Source of the DNA: Actinomycetes bacterium
Lineage (GTDB): Bacteria > Actinomycetota > Actinomycetes > Actinomycetales > Microbacteriaceae
DNA: 41,398 nt
Direction of reading: 5' to 3'
NCBI GenBank assembly: GCA_023431405.1
Contig: JAEYVZ010000013.1
Location: forward strand, 1 to 41,398
Numbering within the stretch: position 1 is the first letter of the stretch; every line of letters starts with the position of its first letter. Both the position numbers and the translations under genes were made by a program. Shown here in pieces: positions 14,700 to 23,608 of this stretch. The notes under the pieces are model-generated. The model was not told the origin of the DNA, searched no databases, and saw only the letters and a program-made list of their open reading frames with translations.

Positions 14700-17246
14700 C
14701 TACTGTGCGTCGCGCTCCTGCACGGCAAGTGCCCGCTCCACACCTGCGAGGTTCTCGCTCACGAGTCGGCGCAGAGCCGGTGCGGCGTCACGATTCGCGT
14801 CGAGCCATGCGCGGGTGGCGTCGCGCAGCGCGGCGTTCGCGAGCGGAGCCGGGTACAGGCCCGTGATCAGGTAGCTCGCGATCTGGTAGGTGCGTCCGCT
14901 CCACACCGGCAGGAGCATGGCGAAGTACTCCTCGACGAAGGGGGAGAGCACGTCCCTGCTCGCCGGGTGGATGAACCCGAGGGCCGCGGCGCGCACCACC
15001 GTGTTCGGCAGGTCGCTCGACTCGATGAGCGACGACCAGGCCGCACGCTTGGCCGCCTCGGTCGGGAGGGCCGCCTTCGCCTGTGCGGCGAACTCGCCCC
15101 CCTTGGCGGTGTTGTCGGATGCCAGGGCCTCGTCGATGGCAGCGTCGTCGACATGTCCGCCTGCGGCGAGCGAGACGAGGAGCGTCCACGACAGGTCGTC
15201 GTCGATCACGAGACCCTCGAGGCGCGTCTGTCCGTCGCGGAGCGCGCGAACCGTCTGCCAGTGCGCATCGGTCGATGCGGCGGAGGCGAACGCCGTGACG
15301 AACTGCAGCTGGCTGTCGCTGCCGGCATCGGCGTCTTGCGCGAGCTGCCACAGTCCGTCTGCGACCTTCTCGCGCGTCGCGTCACGCTTCGCCGGAGCGA
15401 CGTACGAGTTCGCGGCGAGCTGCAGCTGTGCGAGCGTCGTGCGCACCGTGGTCGATTCGGTCTCGGAGCCGATGTTGCGTAGCACGAGGTCGACGTAGTC
15501 GGATGCCGAGGCCTCGGCATCCCTCGTCTGATCCCACGCCGCACCCCATACGAGCGAGCGTGCGAGCGGGTCCGAGATCTTGCCGAGGTGCTCGATCGCC
15601 GTCTGGAGCGAACGCTCGTCGAGCCGGATCTTGGCGTAGGCGAGGTCTTCGTCGTTGAGCAGCACGAGCGCGGGGCGCCGGATGCCCTTCAGCTCGGCCA
15701 CCTCGGTCAGGTCGCCGTCCACGTCGATCTCGACGTGGTGGGTGCGAACCAGCGCGTCGCCGTCGAGGTCGTAGAAGCCGACACCGAGGCGGTGCGGTCG
15801 GATCGTGGGGTAGTCGGCGGGTGCCGTCTGCACGATCGCGAACCGGGTGATGATCCCGGCATCGTCGGTCTTGATCTCGGGGGAGAGCGTATTGACGCCC
15901 GCGGTCTCGAGCCACTTCTTCGACCACGTCGAAAGCTCGCGACCGCTCGTGGTCTCCAGCTCGGTGAGCAGATCCGAAAGCTCTGTGTTGCCCCACGCAT
16001 GCTTCTGGAAGTACGCGGAGACGCCGGCGAAGAACTGCTCGATGCCGACCCATGCGGCCAGTTGCTTCAGGACCGATCCGCCCTTGGCGTAGGTGATGCC
16101 GTCGAAGTTCACCTGCACGTCTTCAAGGTCGTTGATCTCCGCGACCACCGGGTGGGTGGAAGGAAGCTGGTCCTGACGGTACGCCCAGGTCTTCTCCATG
16201 GCGTTGAAGGTGGTCCATGCCTCGGTCCATTCGGTGGCCTCGGCAGTGGCGATCGTGGAGGCCCACTCCGCGAACGATTCGTTCAGCCAGAGGTCGTTCC
16301 ACCACTTCATGGTGACCAGGTCGCCGAACCACATGTGGGCGAGCTCGTGGAGGATCGTGACGACGCGACGCTCCTTGACGGCATCCGTCACCTTGCTCCG
16401 GAACACGTACGTCTCGGTGAAGGTCACCGCGCCCGCGTTCTCCATCGCGCCGGCGTTGAACTCGGGGACGAAGAGCTGGTCGTACTTCTCGAACGGGTAC
16501 GGCACCTGGAACTTCTCTTCGAAGTATGCAAAGCCCTGACGGGTCTTCTCGAAGATGTAGTCGGCGTCGAGGTGCTGCCAGAGGCTCTTGCGCGCATAGA
16601 CGCCGAGGGGGACGACGCGCCCCGAAGCGCTCGTGAGCTCGGAGAAGGTCGCCTCGTAGGGGCCCGCGACCAGCGCCGTGATGTACGACGAGATGCGCGG
16701 CGTCGGCGCGAAGGTCCACGTCGCAGATCCCTCGCCTGCCGGCTCCGGCTCGGGCGTGGGGGAGTTGGAGACCACCTTCCAGGCTTCCGGGGCCGTCACG
16801 GTGAACTGGAACGTGGCCTTCAGGTCGGGCTGCTCGAACACCGCGAAGACACGCCGAGAGTCGGGCACCTCGAACTGGGAGTACAGGTAGACCTCGCCGT
16901 CGACCGGGTCGACGAACCGGTGCAGACCTTCGCCCGTGTTGGTGTACAGGCAGTCGGCCTCGACGATGAGCTCATTCTCGGCGGCGAGCCCCTCGAGCGC
17001 GATGCGCGAGTCGGAGAAGGCGGAGGCGGGGTCGATCTCGCGACCGTTCAGCGTGATCGAGTGCACCTCGCGGGCGATCAGGTCGATGAAGGTCGCGGCG
17101 CCTTCCGTGGCGGTGAACCGCACCACGGAGCGGGAGCGGAACACCTCCGGGCCGGTCGTGAGGTCGAGGGCCACCTCGTAGGCGGTGGTGTCGACGGTCG
17201 CGCGACGCTGCTGCGCTTCGCTGCGGGTGAGATTCTCTCCAGGCAC
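14700..17246 (-). CDS. pepN: aminopeptidase N (M1 metallopeptidase)
   Basis: This 848-aa cytoplasmic zinc exopeptidase removes N-terminal residues from peptides. Start GTG 17246 (read MPGENLTRSEAQQR, the family's typical opening) follows GGGAG at 7-nt spacing; TTG 17261 is less likely. The substrate-binding GAMEN motif is at about residues 266-270, the zinc site HELAH at about 300-304, and the third ligand Glu within WLNESFAEW at about 323. The C-terminal half is helical repeats (ERAP1-like). Length matches actinobacterial PepN. A possible -10 TAGGCT lies at 17321-17316 on the minus strand. It is divergent from rpiB. Confidence 0.97.
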   Translation of the reverse strand: MPGENLTRSEAQQRRATVDTTAYEVALDLTTGPEVFRSRSVVRFTATEGAATFIDLIAREVHSITLNGREIDPASAFSDSRIALEGLAAENELIVEADCLYTNTGEGLHRFVDPVDGEVYLYSQFEVPDSRRVFAVFEQPDLKATFQFTVTAPEAWKVVSNSPTPEPEPAGEGSATWTFAPTPRISSYITALVAGPYEATFSELTSASGRVVPLGVYARKSLWQHLDADYIFEKTRQGFAYFEEKFQVPYPFEKYDQLFVPEFNAGAMENAGAVTFTETYVFRSKVTDAVKERRVVTILHELAHMWFGDLVTMKWWNDLWLNESFAEWASTIATAEATEWTEAWTTFNAMEKTWAYRQDQLPSTHPVVAEINDLEDVQVNFDGITYAKGGSVLKQLAAWVGIEQFFAGVSAYFQKHAWGNTELSDLLTELETTSGRELSTWSKKWLETAGVNTLSPEIKTDDAGIITRFAIVQTAPADYPTIRPHRLGVGFYDLDGDALVRTHHVEIDVDGDLTEVAELKGIRRPALVLLNDEDLAYAKIRLDERSLQTAIEHLGKISDPLARSLVWGAAWDQTRDAEASASDYVDLVLRNIGSETESTTVRTTLAQLQLAANSYVAPAKRDATREKVADGLWQLAQDADAGSDSQLQFVTAFASAASTDAHWQTVRALRDGQTRLEGLVIDDDLSWTLLVSLAAGGHVDDAAIDEALASDNTAKGGEFAAQAKAALPTEAAKRAAWSSLIESSDLPNTVVRAAALGFIHPASRDVLSPFVEEYFAMLLPVWSGRTYQIASYLITGLYPAPLANAALRDATRAWLDANRDAAPALRRLVSENLAGVERALAVQERDAQ

Positions 17247-17376
17247 GTGCGTGTCTCCCAAGGGTCAGGGTGGATGCCACGAACCGGCGCGGATGGCGTC
17301 GGCGGCAACCCGTCAAGCCTACGCGTGACGGTGTGAGCTCGGCATCCTGAGGCGCCCGGCTCCCTAGGATGGGAGC

Positions 17377-17865
17377 ATGCGGATCCATATCGCCACGGAC
17401 CATGCCGGTCTCGAGTTCTCCACCCAGCTTCAGCACCACCTCGCGGAGCGAGGGCACGAGATCGTCGATCACGGTCCGCTGGAATACGACGCGCTCGACG
17501 ACTACCCGGCCTTCTGCATCCGTGCGGCGCAGGCGGTCGTGCGCGACCAGCGCGCGGGGATCGACGCGCTCGGGGTGGTCTTCGGCGGCTCAGGCAACGG
17601 CGAGCAGATCGCGGCAAACAAGGTGCACGGCGTGCGGGCCGCGCTGGTGTGGAACCTCGCGACCGCGGAGCTTGCGCGTGAGCACAACGACGCGAACGTG
17701 ATCTCCATCGGCGCGCGCCAGCACACTTTCGAGGAGGCGCTGTCGTTCATCGACCGCTTCATCGCGACCCCGTTCTCCGGTGAGGAGCGCCACGTGCGGC
17801 GGATCGGTCAGATCGCTGCGTTCGAAGAGGACGGCGCCCTCGAGCCCGATCCTCGCGCCCGCTGA
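17377..17865 (+). CDS. rpiB: ribose-5-phosphate isomerase B
   Basis: This 162-aa enzyme interconverts ribose-5-phosphate and ribulose-5-phosphate in the pentose phosphate pathway. It opens MRIHIATDHAGLEF, the RpiB/LacA N-terminus, where Asp and His contact the substrate. The anion-binding loop GGSGNGEQIAANK is conserved. In actinobacterial RpiB the active-site Cys of the E. coli type is replaced by a Glu, and the GNGE here fits that. TAGGAT (17365-17370) lies 6 nt before ATG, giving a likely leaderless start, although GGGAGC in the gap could also serve as a ribosome site. The stop overlaps the next start by 1 bp. Confidence 0.95.
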   Translation: MRIHIATDHAGLEFSTQLQHHLAERGHEIVDHGPLEYDALDDYPAFCIRAAQAVVRDQRAGIDALGVVFGGSGNGEQIAANKVHGVRAALVWNLATAELAREHNDANVISIGARQHTFEEALSFIDRFIATPFSGEERHVRRIGQIAAFEEDGALEPDPRAR

Positions 17866-18860
17866 TGCCCGAGGGCCATTCCGTCCACCGGATCGCTCGG
17901 CAGTTCGAGCGCAACTTCGTGGGGCGGTCGGTGTCGGCGTCGAGTCCCCAGGGACGATTCGCGGACGGCGCGGCGATCCTCGACGGCCGGACGCCCACGC
18001 ACGTGCAGGCCGTCGGCAAGCAGATGTTCATGGAGTTCGACGACGATCTCTGGCTGCGCGTGCACCTCGGCCTCTACGGCGCGTGGGACTTCGCGGGCGA
18101 GATCCTCGTCGACCCGACGATCGCGTCGGCCAATGGTCGGATGGGTCAGACCAACCAGCGCGGAACAGACCTCGATCGCGTGTTCGACGACGCGGGTGAG
18201 AACTCACTCAGTTCGATCGGTGCGCCGCGGCGCACGCGGGTCCACGTCAGGATGAGCGAGCAGACCAAGGGCCTCGCCGGTGACGAAGGGGAGTGGCCTC
18301 CTCCCGTCGTCGGTCAGGTCCGTCTTCGCCTGCTCACAGAGGTCACCTGCGCCGACCTGCGCGGACCGACGGCGTGCCAGCTGCAGACGCCTGACGAGAT
18401 GCTCGCGACCGTCGCCAAGCTCGGCCCTGACCCGCTCGTGGGCGATCCCGCCGAGGGCGAGGAGCGGTTCGTCGCAGCCGTGCGCCGCAAACCCACCGCC
18501 ATCGGGCTGCTTCTCATGGACCAGAACGTCGTCAGCGGGATCGGCAACGTGTACCGCGCGGAGATGCTCTTCCGTGCGCGACTGAATCCGCATACGCCCG
18601 GTCGAGACGTGCCCGAGGACACGGTGCGAGCGCTATGGCGTGATTGGGTGCGACTACTGCGCATCGGCGTGGAGACCGGGCAGATGATGACGATGGACGA
18701 CCTCGATCCTGAGGCCTATCGTCGGGCCATGGCCAGCCGCGACGATCGCCACTGGGTGTACCACCGCGCGGGGCTCCCTTGCCGCGTCTGCGGAACGGCC
18801 ATCGTGCTCGAGGAGATGGCGGCCCGCAAACTGTACTGGTGCCCCTCGTGTCAGCGCTGA
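17865..18860 (+). CDS. Fpg/Nei family DNA glycosylase
   Basis: This 331-aa base-excision repair enzyme recognises oxidised bases and cuts by beta/delta elimination. Pro2 and Glu3 of MPEGHSVHR are the catalytic residues, and a conserved Lys follows in AVGKQMFMEF. The helix-two-turn-helix region reads MDQNVVSGIGNVYRAEMLF. The C-terminal zinc finger has CRVC and CPSC pairs. The 'PEGHS/D..HR' opening and moderate length point to the Nei2/Nei side of the family rather than canonical MutM. ATG 17865 shares its A with the rpiB stop (TGATG), so translation is coupled. Confidence 0.93.
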   Translation: MPEGHSVHRIARQFERNFVGRSVSASSPQGRFADGAAILDGRTPTHVQAVGKQMFMEFDDDLWLRVHLGLYGAWDFAGEILVDPTIASANGRMGQTNQRGTDLDRVFDDAGENSLSSIGAPRRTRVHVRMSEQTKGLAGDEGEWPPPVVGQVRLRLLTEVTCADLRGPTACQLQTPDEMLATVAKLGPDPLVGDPAEGEERFVAAVRRKPTAIGLLLMDQNVVSGIGNVYRAEMLFRARLNPHTPGRDVPEDTVRALWRDWVRLLRIGVETGQMMTMDDLDPEAYRRAMASRDDRHWVYHRAGLPCRVCGTAIVLEEMAARKLYWCPSCQR

Positions 18861-18897
18861 ACGCCGCAGCCGGGGACCGACCGCAGGTGAGGATGCC

Positions 18898-19548
18898 ATG
18901 AGACAGAACCCCAGTTTCGCGATGACGGATGTCTCCGAGCTGCGCCGCGTGATCGACGAGAACCCCTGGGTGATACTGGTGAGCGCCACCGCCGAGGGCC
19001 TCGTGGCGTCGCACTACGCCGTGCTGCTCGATGACGAGCGCGACGACCTCACCATCGTGGGCCATGTGGGAAAACCCGACGATGCGATCCTCGATCTCGG
19101 AGCGCGCGAGCTGCTGGTGGTCGTCCAAGGACCCCACGGCTACATCTCGCCCGGCTGGTACCCGCCCGGCCCCGAGGTGCCCACATGGAACTTCGTGTCG
19201 GTTCACCTGACGGGCGTCCCCGAGATCCTCTCGGCGGAGGAGAACCTGCGCGTTCTCGACCGCCTGGTAGAGCGATTCGAGTCGGCGATGCCGTCGCCCC
19301 GGCTGCTGTGGGAACGTCCGAACGAGCCTGAGTTCGTGAGGCGTCTCGAACGGGGCACCGTCGGGTTCCGGCTGACGCCGACGCGGGTGACCGCGAAGCG
19401 GAAGCTCTCCCAGAACCGTCCGGCCGACGTCGCCGACACGATCATCGCAGGCCTGGAGCGGGGCGAAGGAACCTACGCCGATCCGCGCTTGGCCGGGGAG
19501 ATGCGTCGAGCCCACACCGCGATGCGCGCGGCGAGAGGAACACGATGA
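18898..19548 (+). CDS. PaiB-family FMN-binding protein
   Basis: This 216-aa protein has the FMN-binding split-barrel of PaiB, named as a negative regulator of sporulation and protease genes in Bacillus. Diagnostic segments are MRQNPSFAMTD at the N-terminus, SHYAVLLDD, HGYISPGWYP and VPTWNFVSVHLTG, then KRKLSQNRPADVADTIIAGLE, which fits the phosphate/FMN pocket. It lacks a helix-turn-helix, so a direct DNA-binding role is doubtful; the family is more likely enzymatic or haem/flavin binding. Its TGA overlaps the amidohydrolase ATG by 4 bp (19545-19548), so the two are co-translated. Confidence 0.9.
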   Translation: MRQNPSFAMTDVSELRRVIDENPWVILVSATAEGLVASHYAVLLDDERDDLTIVGHVGKPDDAILDLGARELLVVVQGPHGYISPGWYPPGPEVPTWNFVSVHLTGVPEILSAEENLRVLDRLVERFESAMPSPRLLWERPNEPEFVRRLERGTVGFRLTPTRVTAKRKLSQNRPADVADTIIAGLERGEGTYADPRLAGEMRRAHTAMRAARGTR

Positions 19549-21056
19549 ACCCTGTCACGATCGACCCTGTGCAGGGCGAGCATGTCGATGTCATCGCCGG
19601 TGTGCGTCTGACCGGCGCCGACCGGCTCGACCCGTTCGGCGACGACCCGGTCGATGTGCACCTCGCCGCAGGCCGGATCGCCGACATCGCGCCCGCCGGA
19701 GCTCTGCCTCGTCGCGGTGCCGTGATCGACGCCGACGGCGCGTGGGTGATCCCGGGTCTGTGGGATCACCATGTCCACACCGTGCAGTGGGCCCTGGTCG
19801 CCCAGCGCACCGATCTCAGCGCTGCGCACAGCGCGTATGAGGCCGCACGGCTGATGGCATCGGCCGGTGTCCTCGCCGACGGCAGGCGGGTGGGCACGGG
19901 TTTCCGTGACGCTCTGTGGACCGATCACCCTACGCTCGCCGTCCTCGACGAGGCGACCGGCGCAGTGCCCACCTATCTCATCAATGCGGATGTGCACAGC
20001 GTGTGGCTGAATTCGGCGGCGCTCCAGCGTGAGGGATTCAGCGCCGAAGACGGGATGCTGCGGGAGGAGCCGGCGTTCGAGATCTCGCGTCGGCTGAACG
20101 CGACTGATCCCGACGAGGGCGATCGGCTCGTGCGCCAGTCGCTCGCCGCGGCGGCGGCGCGGGGAGTGGTGGGGATCGTCGACCTCGACATGGCGTGGAA
20201 CGCGGGCGCCTGGGCGCGCCGGCTCGACGCCGGCTTCGACGGCATGCGGGTGTCGTTCGGCGTGTACCCGGCACTGCTGGAGCGCACGATCGCGGAGGGG
20301 CTCGAGACGGGAGACGCGCTGGATCGGCGCGGACTCGTGCGCATGGGATCGCTGAAGATCATCACCGACGGATCGCTCGGAACGCGCACCGCGGCCTGCT
20401 CGCATCCCTATCCGGGAGACCCGCACAATCGCGGGGTCCTCACGGTGCCTCCCGAGGAGCTCCGCGCTCTGATGACGCGCGCGACCGCGAACGGGCTCGC
20501 CTGCGCCGTGCACGCGATCGGCGACATCGCCAATACGTATGCCCTCGACGCGTTCGCCGCAACGGGCGCCGTGGGCACGATCGAGCACGCGCAACTGGTC
20601 GCCCATGCCGACATCGCCCGGTTCGCCCGGCTCGGCGTCGGAGCCAGCGTTCAGCCGGAGCACGCCGTCGACGATCGTGACATGACCGACAGCATCTGGG
20701 CCGGTCAGACCGCACTGCCCTACCCTCTGCGTGCCTTGGCGGATGCCGGGGCGAACCTGCTCTTCGGGTCCGACGCGCCGGTCTCGCCGCTCGACCCTTG
20801 GGCGGCGATGGCCGCGGCCGTCCATCGCACGCGAGATGGCCGACCTGCCTGGCGTCCGGATCAGGGCGTGGATGCCGCCACCGCTCTGGCCGCGTCCACC
20901 GCGGGCGGGTCGGCGTCGGGAAGCGCTCTGGAGCCGGGCATGCTCGCCGACCTGGCCGTGGTCGACCGGGATCCTCTCCACGCGGACGACGCGCACCTTC
21001 GGGCGACACAGGTCCACGCGACGATGATCGAGGGTCGACTGACTCACATCGGCTGA
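19545..21056 (+). CDS. amidohydrolase (YtcJ-like metal-dependent hydrolase)
   Basis: This 503-aa TIM-barrel hydrolase has the metal-binding DHHVHT at the end of the first barrel strand, a Lys-containing strand MGSLKIITDGSLGTRT (probable metal-bridging site), further His ligands in AVHAIGDIAN and TIEHAQLV, and the final catalytic Asp in FGSDAPVSPLDPW. N- and C-terminal strands form the usual beta-sandwich (DVHLAAGRIADI; GMLADLAVVDRDPL). The family acts on C-N bonds such as N-formyl or N-acyl amides; the substrate cannot be named. It is translationally coupled to the PaiB-like gene, and a strong terminator follows. Confidence 0.92.
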   Translation: MNPVTIDPVQGEHVDVIAGVRLTGADRLDPFGDDPVDVHLAAGRIADIAPAGALPRRGAVIDADGAWVIPGLWDHHVHTVQWALVAQRTDLSAAHSAYEAARLMASAGVLADGRRVGTGFRDALWTDHPTLAVLDEATGAVPTYLINADVHSVWLNSAALQREGFSAEDGMLREEPAFEISRRLNATDPDEGDRLVRQSLAAAAARGVVGIVDLDMAWNAGAWARRLDAGFDGMRVSFGVYPALLERTIAEGLETGDALDRRGLVRMGSLKIITDGSLGTRTAACSHPYPGDPHNRGVLTVPPEELRALMTRATANGLACAVHAIGDIANTYALDAFAATGAVGTIEHAQLVAHADIARFARLGVGASVQPEHAVDDRDMTDSIWAGQTALPYPLRALADAGANLLFGSDAPVSPLDPWAAMAAAVHRTRDGRPAWRPDQGVDAATALAASTAGGSASGSALEPGMLADLAVVDRDPLHADDAHLRATQVHATMIEGRLTHIG

Positions 21057-21121
21057 GAAGCGTTCGCGGACTTTCGGTCCAGGGGACCGTCTCCGGCATC
21101 AGCACCCGAGGTCGCGCTACA

Positions 21122-21157
21122 GAAAGGGCCCCGGAGCCGAAGCTCCTGGGCCCTTTC
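21122..21157. terminator. bidirectional terminator between amidohydrolase and dps
   Basis: Sixteen-base arms (21122-21137 and 21142-21157) pair with a single mismatch around a CGAA loop, flanked by A-rich and T-rich ends (GAAAGGGCCC / GGGCCCTTTC). It can serve both convergent genes. Confidence 0.85.
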
Positions 21158-21179
21158 GCGACTCACACGTCGAGTGGGA

Positions 21180-21662
21180 TCACTCCGCGATGTGTGCGAA
21201 GAGGAACCAACGGTCCTTGTCGAGTCCGGCCTTGATCGCGATAGCGACGTCCTGGCTCGTGAGGTCTGTCTCGTCGAGTCCGTCGATGGCTGCCTGGACG
21301 TCGGCCAGCACGGCATCCATGTCGGCGATGACTGCGCGGATCTCGTCCTGCCACGGCGCGAAGCCTGCGGGAACCGCCGTGCTGGTCTTCTCGGCGATCG
21401 TCACGGCGCGCGCGTCGATCGGGAGGCCCAGCGCGACGATCCGCTCGGCGGCGAGGTCGGCGAAGCCCTGCGCGTTCGCGACGATCGTGTCGAGCAGCTC
21501 GTGGACGGCGATGAAGTTGCTGCCGCGGACATTCCAGTGAGCCTGCTTGCCGTTGACGGCGAGGGCCTGCAGTCCGAGCACGACGGGGCTCAGGAGCTGT
21601 GCGGTGCTCGTGGCCGCCTCGGTGCCGGCGGTCGTCGCGGGGATGGTCTGCGTCTTGGTCAT
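21180..21662 (-). CDS. dps: Dps-like DNA-protecting ferritin
   Basis: This 160-aa ferritin-fold protein forms dodecamers that oxidise and store iron and protect DNA under oxidative or starvation stress. The intersubunit ferroxidase site is visible: QAHWNVRGSNFIAVHELLD supplies His, His and Asp/Glu at the expected spacing, with the Trp typical of Dps. The short N-terminal tail (MTKTQTIPATTAGTEAATS) has one Lys, so DNA binding through the tail may be weak. GGAGG lies about 9 nt before ATG 21662. It is divergent from the gamma carbonic anhydrase gene. Confidence 0.95.
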   Translation of the reverse strand: MTKTQTIPATTAGTEAATSTAQLLSPVVLGLQALAVNGKQAHWNVRGSNFIAVHELLDTIVANAQGFADLAAERIVALGLPIDARAVTIAEKTSTAVPAGFAPWQDEIRAVIADMDAVLADVQAAIDGLDETDLTSQDVAIAIKAGLDKDRWFLFAHIAE

Positions 21663-21797
21663 ATCTCTCTCGCCTCCGTTGCCGCAGGGTCTCGCCCTGC
21701 ACTGGATGAAACGCTACTCAGCCGCGAGCATTCCGCAAGGAAGAGAAGGCTCCGCTTACCCGCAGCACGCGGCGGGTGCGCGTGTAACGTCGGTCGC

Positions 21798-22376
21798 ATG
21801 ACCGTTGCCGATGACGCCACCGTTCTCGCGGTATCCGGAGCCACGCCCGCACTGCATCCGACGAGCTTCGTCGCCCCCGGGGCGCGGGTGATCGGCCGCG
21901 TTCGGATCGGCGAAGGGGCGAGCGTCTGGTACAACGCCGTGGTGCGAGGCGACAGCGACTCCATCAGCCTGGGAGCCGGCAGCAACCTGCAGGACAACGT
22001 GTCAGTGCACGTCGATGCCGGCCATCCGGTCGTCATCGGTGAGAACGTGTCCGTCGGACACAACGCCGTCGTCCACGGCTGCACGATCGGCGACGACTCT
22101 CTCATCGGCATGGGGAGTGTCGTGCTCTCCGGCGCCGTCGTCGGACGCCAGTGCCTCGTCGCGGCCGGCGCGGTCGTCCTGGAGGGCACCGTCATCCCCG
22201 ATGGGTCGCTCGTCGCCGGTGTTCCCGCACAGGTGCGGCGCGGACTGACCGACGCGGAGCGCGCCGGCATCCGCAGAAACGCCGAGGTGTATCGGGGGCA
22301 CGCGGAGACGCATGCGGCCGCGGAACGCCCGCTGCTTCCGGCTGACAGGCGGAGCGGGCCCGCTCGCGCCCTCTAG
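21798..22376 (+). CDS. gamma-class carbonic anhydrase family protein (left-handed beta-helix)
   Basis: This 192-aa protein is made of hexapeptide repeats from about residue 22 to 150 (HPTSFVAPGARVIGRVRIG onward), the left-handed beta-helix fold. Three candidate metal-ligand His lie in SVHVDAGHPVVI and SVGHNAVVHG, matching the YrdA/CaiE branch of gamma carbonic anhydrases. A C-terminal helix packs on the trimer. Whether it hydrates CO2 is uncertain, since many family members show no activity. ATG 21798 is preceded by TAACGT (21785-21790) with a 7-nt gap (leaderless). Its TAG lies within a CTAG that also ends the convergent gene. Confidence 0.93.
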   Translation: MTVADDATVLAVSGATPALHPTSFVAPGARVIGRVRIGEGASVWYNAVVRGDSDSISLGAGSNLQDNVSVHVDAGHPVVIGENVSVGHNAVVHGCTIGDDSLIGMGSVVLSGAVVGRQCLVAAGAVVLEGTVIPDGSLVAGVPAQVRRGLTDAERAGIRRNAEVYRGHAETHAAAERPLLPADRRSGPARAL

Positions 22377-23041
22377 CGAGGCGCGGTGGGCGGTGCCTCC
22401 GGCGGGAGCAGCTCCAGGCCGCTTCCTCTCCGCGCTTCCAGGATGGTCTGCACACCGCAGAATCCGAGGTAGGCGGCCACCGAAAGCGCACCCGAGAAGT
22501 CCAGCCAATGAGACAAGCTGGAGTTGGGGGCGACGATCACCGATAGCAGCGCGACGGTCACACACCCATCCACCAGGCTTTTGGCTCGGTAGAGCCTCGA
22601 TTGCACGCGCAGGATAGCGTTGCGCTTCGTTCGATTGAGTCGCGTGAACCGGATCCAAAATGCAGTGTTGGCGATGAGCCCCAGTGTTGCGATGGCCAGT
22701 CCGGGGATCGCGTTGCCGCTGTGCTTCGTCGGCGCCAGGAGGGTCACCACGAGCATCGCGACGCTTGCGAGGAACATCATGCCACCAACGAAGACGTTGC
22801 AGGCACGCTCCAACCGCCACCGTCGTCGTTCATCGCGGGCACCATCGGCAGTGGTGACGCGATACACCACGAAGGATGCGACGATGGCCAGCAACTCCGC
22901 CGTCCTGCGGACGAAATCCGCGACTTGGGTGGAACTGTGCCCCACCAGCAGCCCCAGCCCAACGACAAGTGGTCCGGGAGCACTCAACAGCACCGACAGA
23001 AGAAGAGTCCGAGCGCCAGATCTGGTGGCGAGATCCGACAC
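22373..23041 (-). CDS. CDF-like multi-pass membrane protein
   Basis: This 222-aa membrane protein has about five hydrophobic segments: TLLLSVLLSAPGPLVVGLGLL, LLAIVASFVVYRV, VGGMMFLASVAMLVVTLL, AIPGLAIATLGLIANTAFW and VTVALLSVIVAP. Order and spacing resemble cation diffusion facilitators, and SLVDGC near residue 175 keeps the Asp of the TM5 site. The HxxxD/DxxxD partner normally in TM2 is absent (ADFVRRTAE), and there is no cytoplasmic metal domain, so transport is doubtful. I prefer GTG 23041 (GAGG 8 nt upstream); ATG 23107 and the frame's opening at 23281 look non-coding. It converges on the carbonic anhydrase gene, sharing CTAG as stop. Confidence 0.75.
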   Translation of the reverse strand: MSDLATRSGARTLLLSVLLSAPGPLVVGLGLLVGHSSTQVADFVRRTAELLAIVASFVVYRVTTADGARDERRRWRLERACNVFVGGMMFLASVAMLVVTLLAPTKHSGNAIPGLAIATLGLIANTAFWIRFTRLNRTKRNAILRVQSRLYRAKSLVDGCVTVALLSVIVAPNSSLSHWLDFSGALSVAAYLGFCGVQTILEARRGSGLELLPPEAPPTAPR

Positions 23042-23294
23042 AGCACGAACCTCACAGACTCGGGGCGGGATTACCGCCGGGGCAGGCAGAACACGTGGGG
23101 TGGGCATAGGGGTGCCTGCGACAGGGAGAAGTCCCCGACAACGAGCCGATCGCGGCGCGCGGCACCCTGTCCGCATTTTAGCGACACCACGTGCCGATTC
23201 GCCCGCGGCATCACGGACCGCCTCTGCGGGGGCGATGGCGATGCGCGCTCGAGGATCACGGCGGCGCAGGGGTTCCGTCAACGCGGTACCGGTG

Positions 23295-23368
23295 TGGAGG
23301 GGATGACGGGAATCGAACCCGCACCATCAGTTTGGAAGACTGAGGCTCTACCATTGAGCTACATCCCC
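23295..23368 (-). tRNA. tRNA-Gly (anticodon TCC)
   Basis: On the minus strand the acceptor GGGGATG pairs with CATCCCC. The D stem is GCTC/GAGC, the anticodon arm TCAGT-CTTCCAA-ACTGA carries TCC, the T arm contains TTCGATT, the discriminator is T, and CCA is encoded (23295-23297). It reads GGA and, by wobble, GGG codons. Confidence 0.97.
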
Positions 23369-23461
23369 GGAGGCCGATCGAACGGCTCCGGGAACAGTGT
23401 ACAGGGCGATGTCGGCTAGACTTGACCAGGCCGTCATCGACGCACGTACATGTGCGCGCCC

Positions 23462-23538
23462 CGGGGCGTAGCTCAGCTTGGTAGAGCGCCCGCTTTGGGA
23501 GCGGGAGGCCGCAGGTTCAAATCCTGTCGCCCCGACCA
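23462..23538 (+). tRNA. tRNA-Pro (anticodon TGG)
   Basis: The acceptor CGGGGCG pairs with CGCCCCG. The anticodon arm CCCGC-TTTGGGA-GCGGG carries TGG, the T arm contains TTCAAAT, the discriminator is A, and CCA is encoded. A -10-like TAGACT lies 40 bp upstream (23417-23422). The trigger factor gene follows 70 bp downstream on the same strand. Confidence 0.97.
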
Positions 23539-23608
23539 CGGCCCCCTAGACCCAGACCGCAACACGGACGTGCATGTGCGCGACCGCACACGAGGAGAAC
23601 GAACAGGC

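Noticed and set aside
15588..17336. Open frame of 582 codons on the plus strand across pepN
   Set aside because: Antisense shadow of pepN with repetitive Arg/Leu/Asp composition and no recognisable domain.
19473..21047. Long minus-strand frame across the amidohydrolase
   Set aside because: Shadow frame with Arg/His/Gly-rich low-complexity translation; the plus-strand gene has complete active-site motifs.
23042..23294. Possible extra gene or N-terminal extension between the CDF-like gene and tRNA-Gly
   Set aside because: The open frame there is Arg/Ala/Pro-rich without hydrophobic or domain features, and the only good ribosome site is before GTG 23041.
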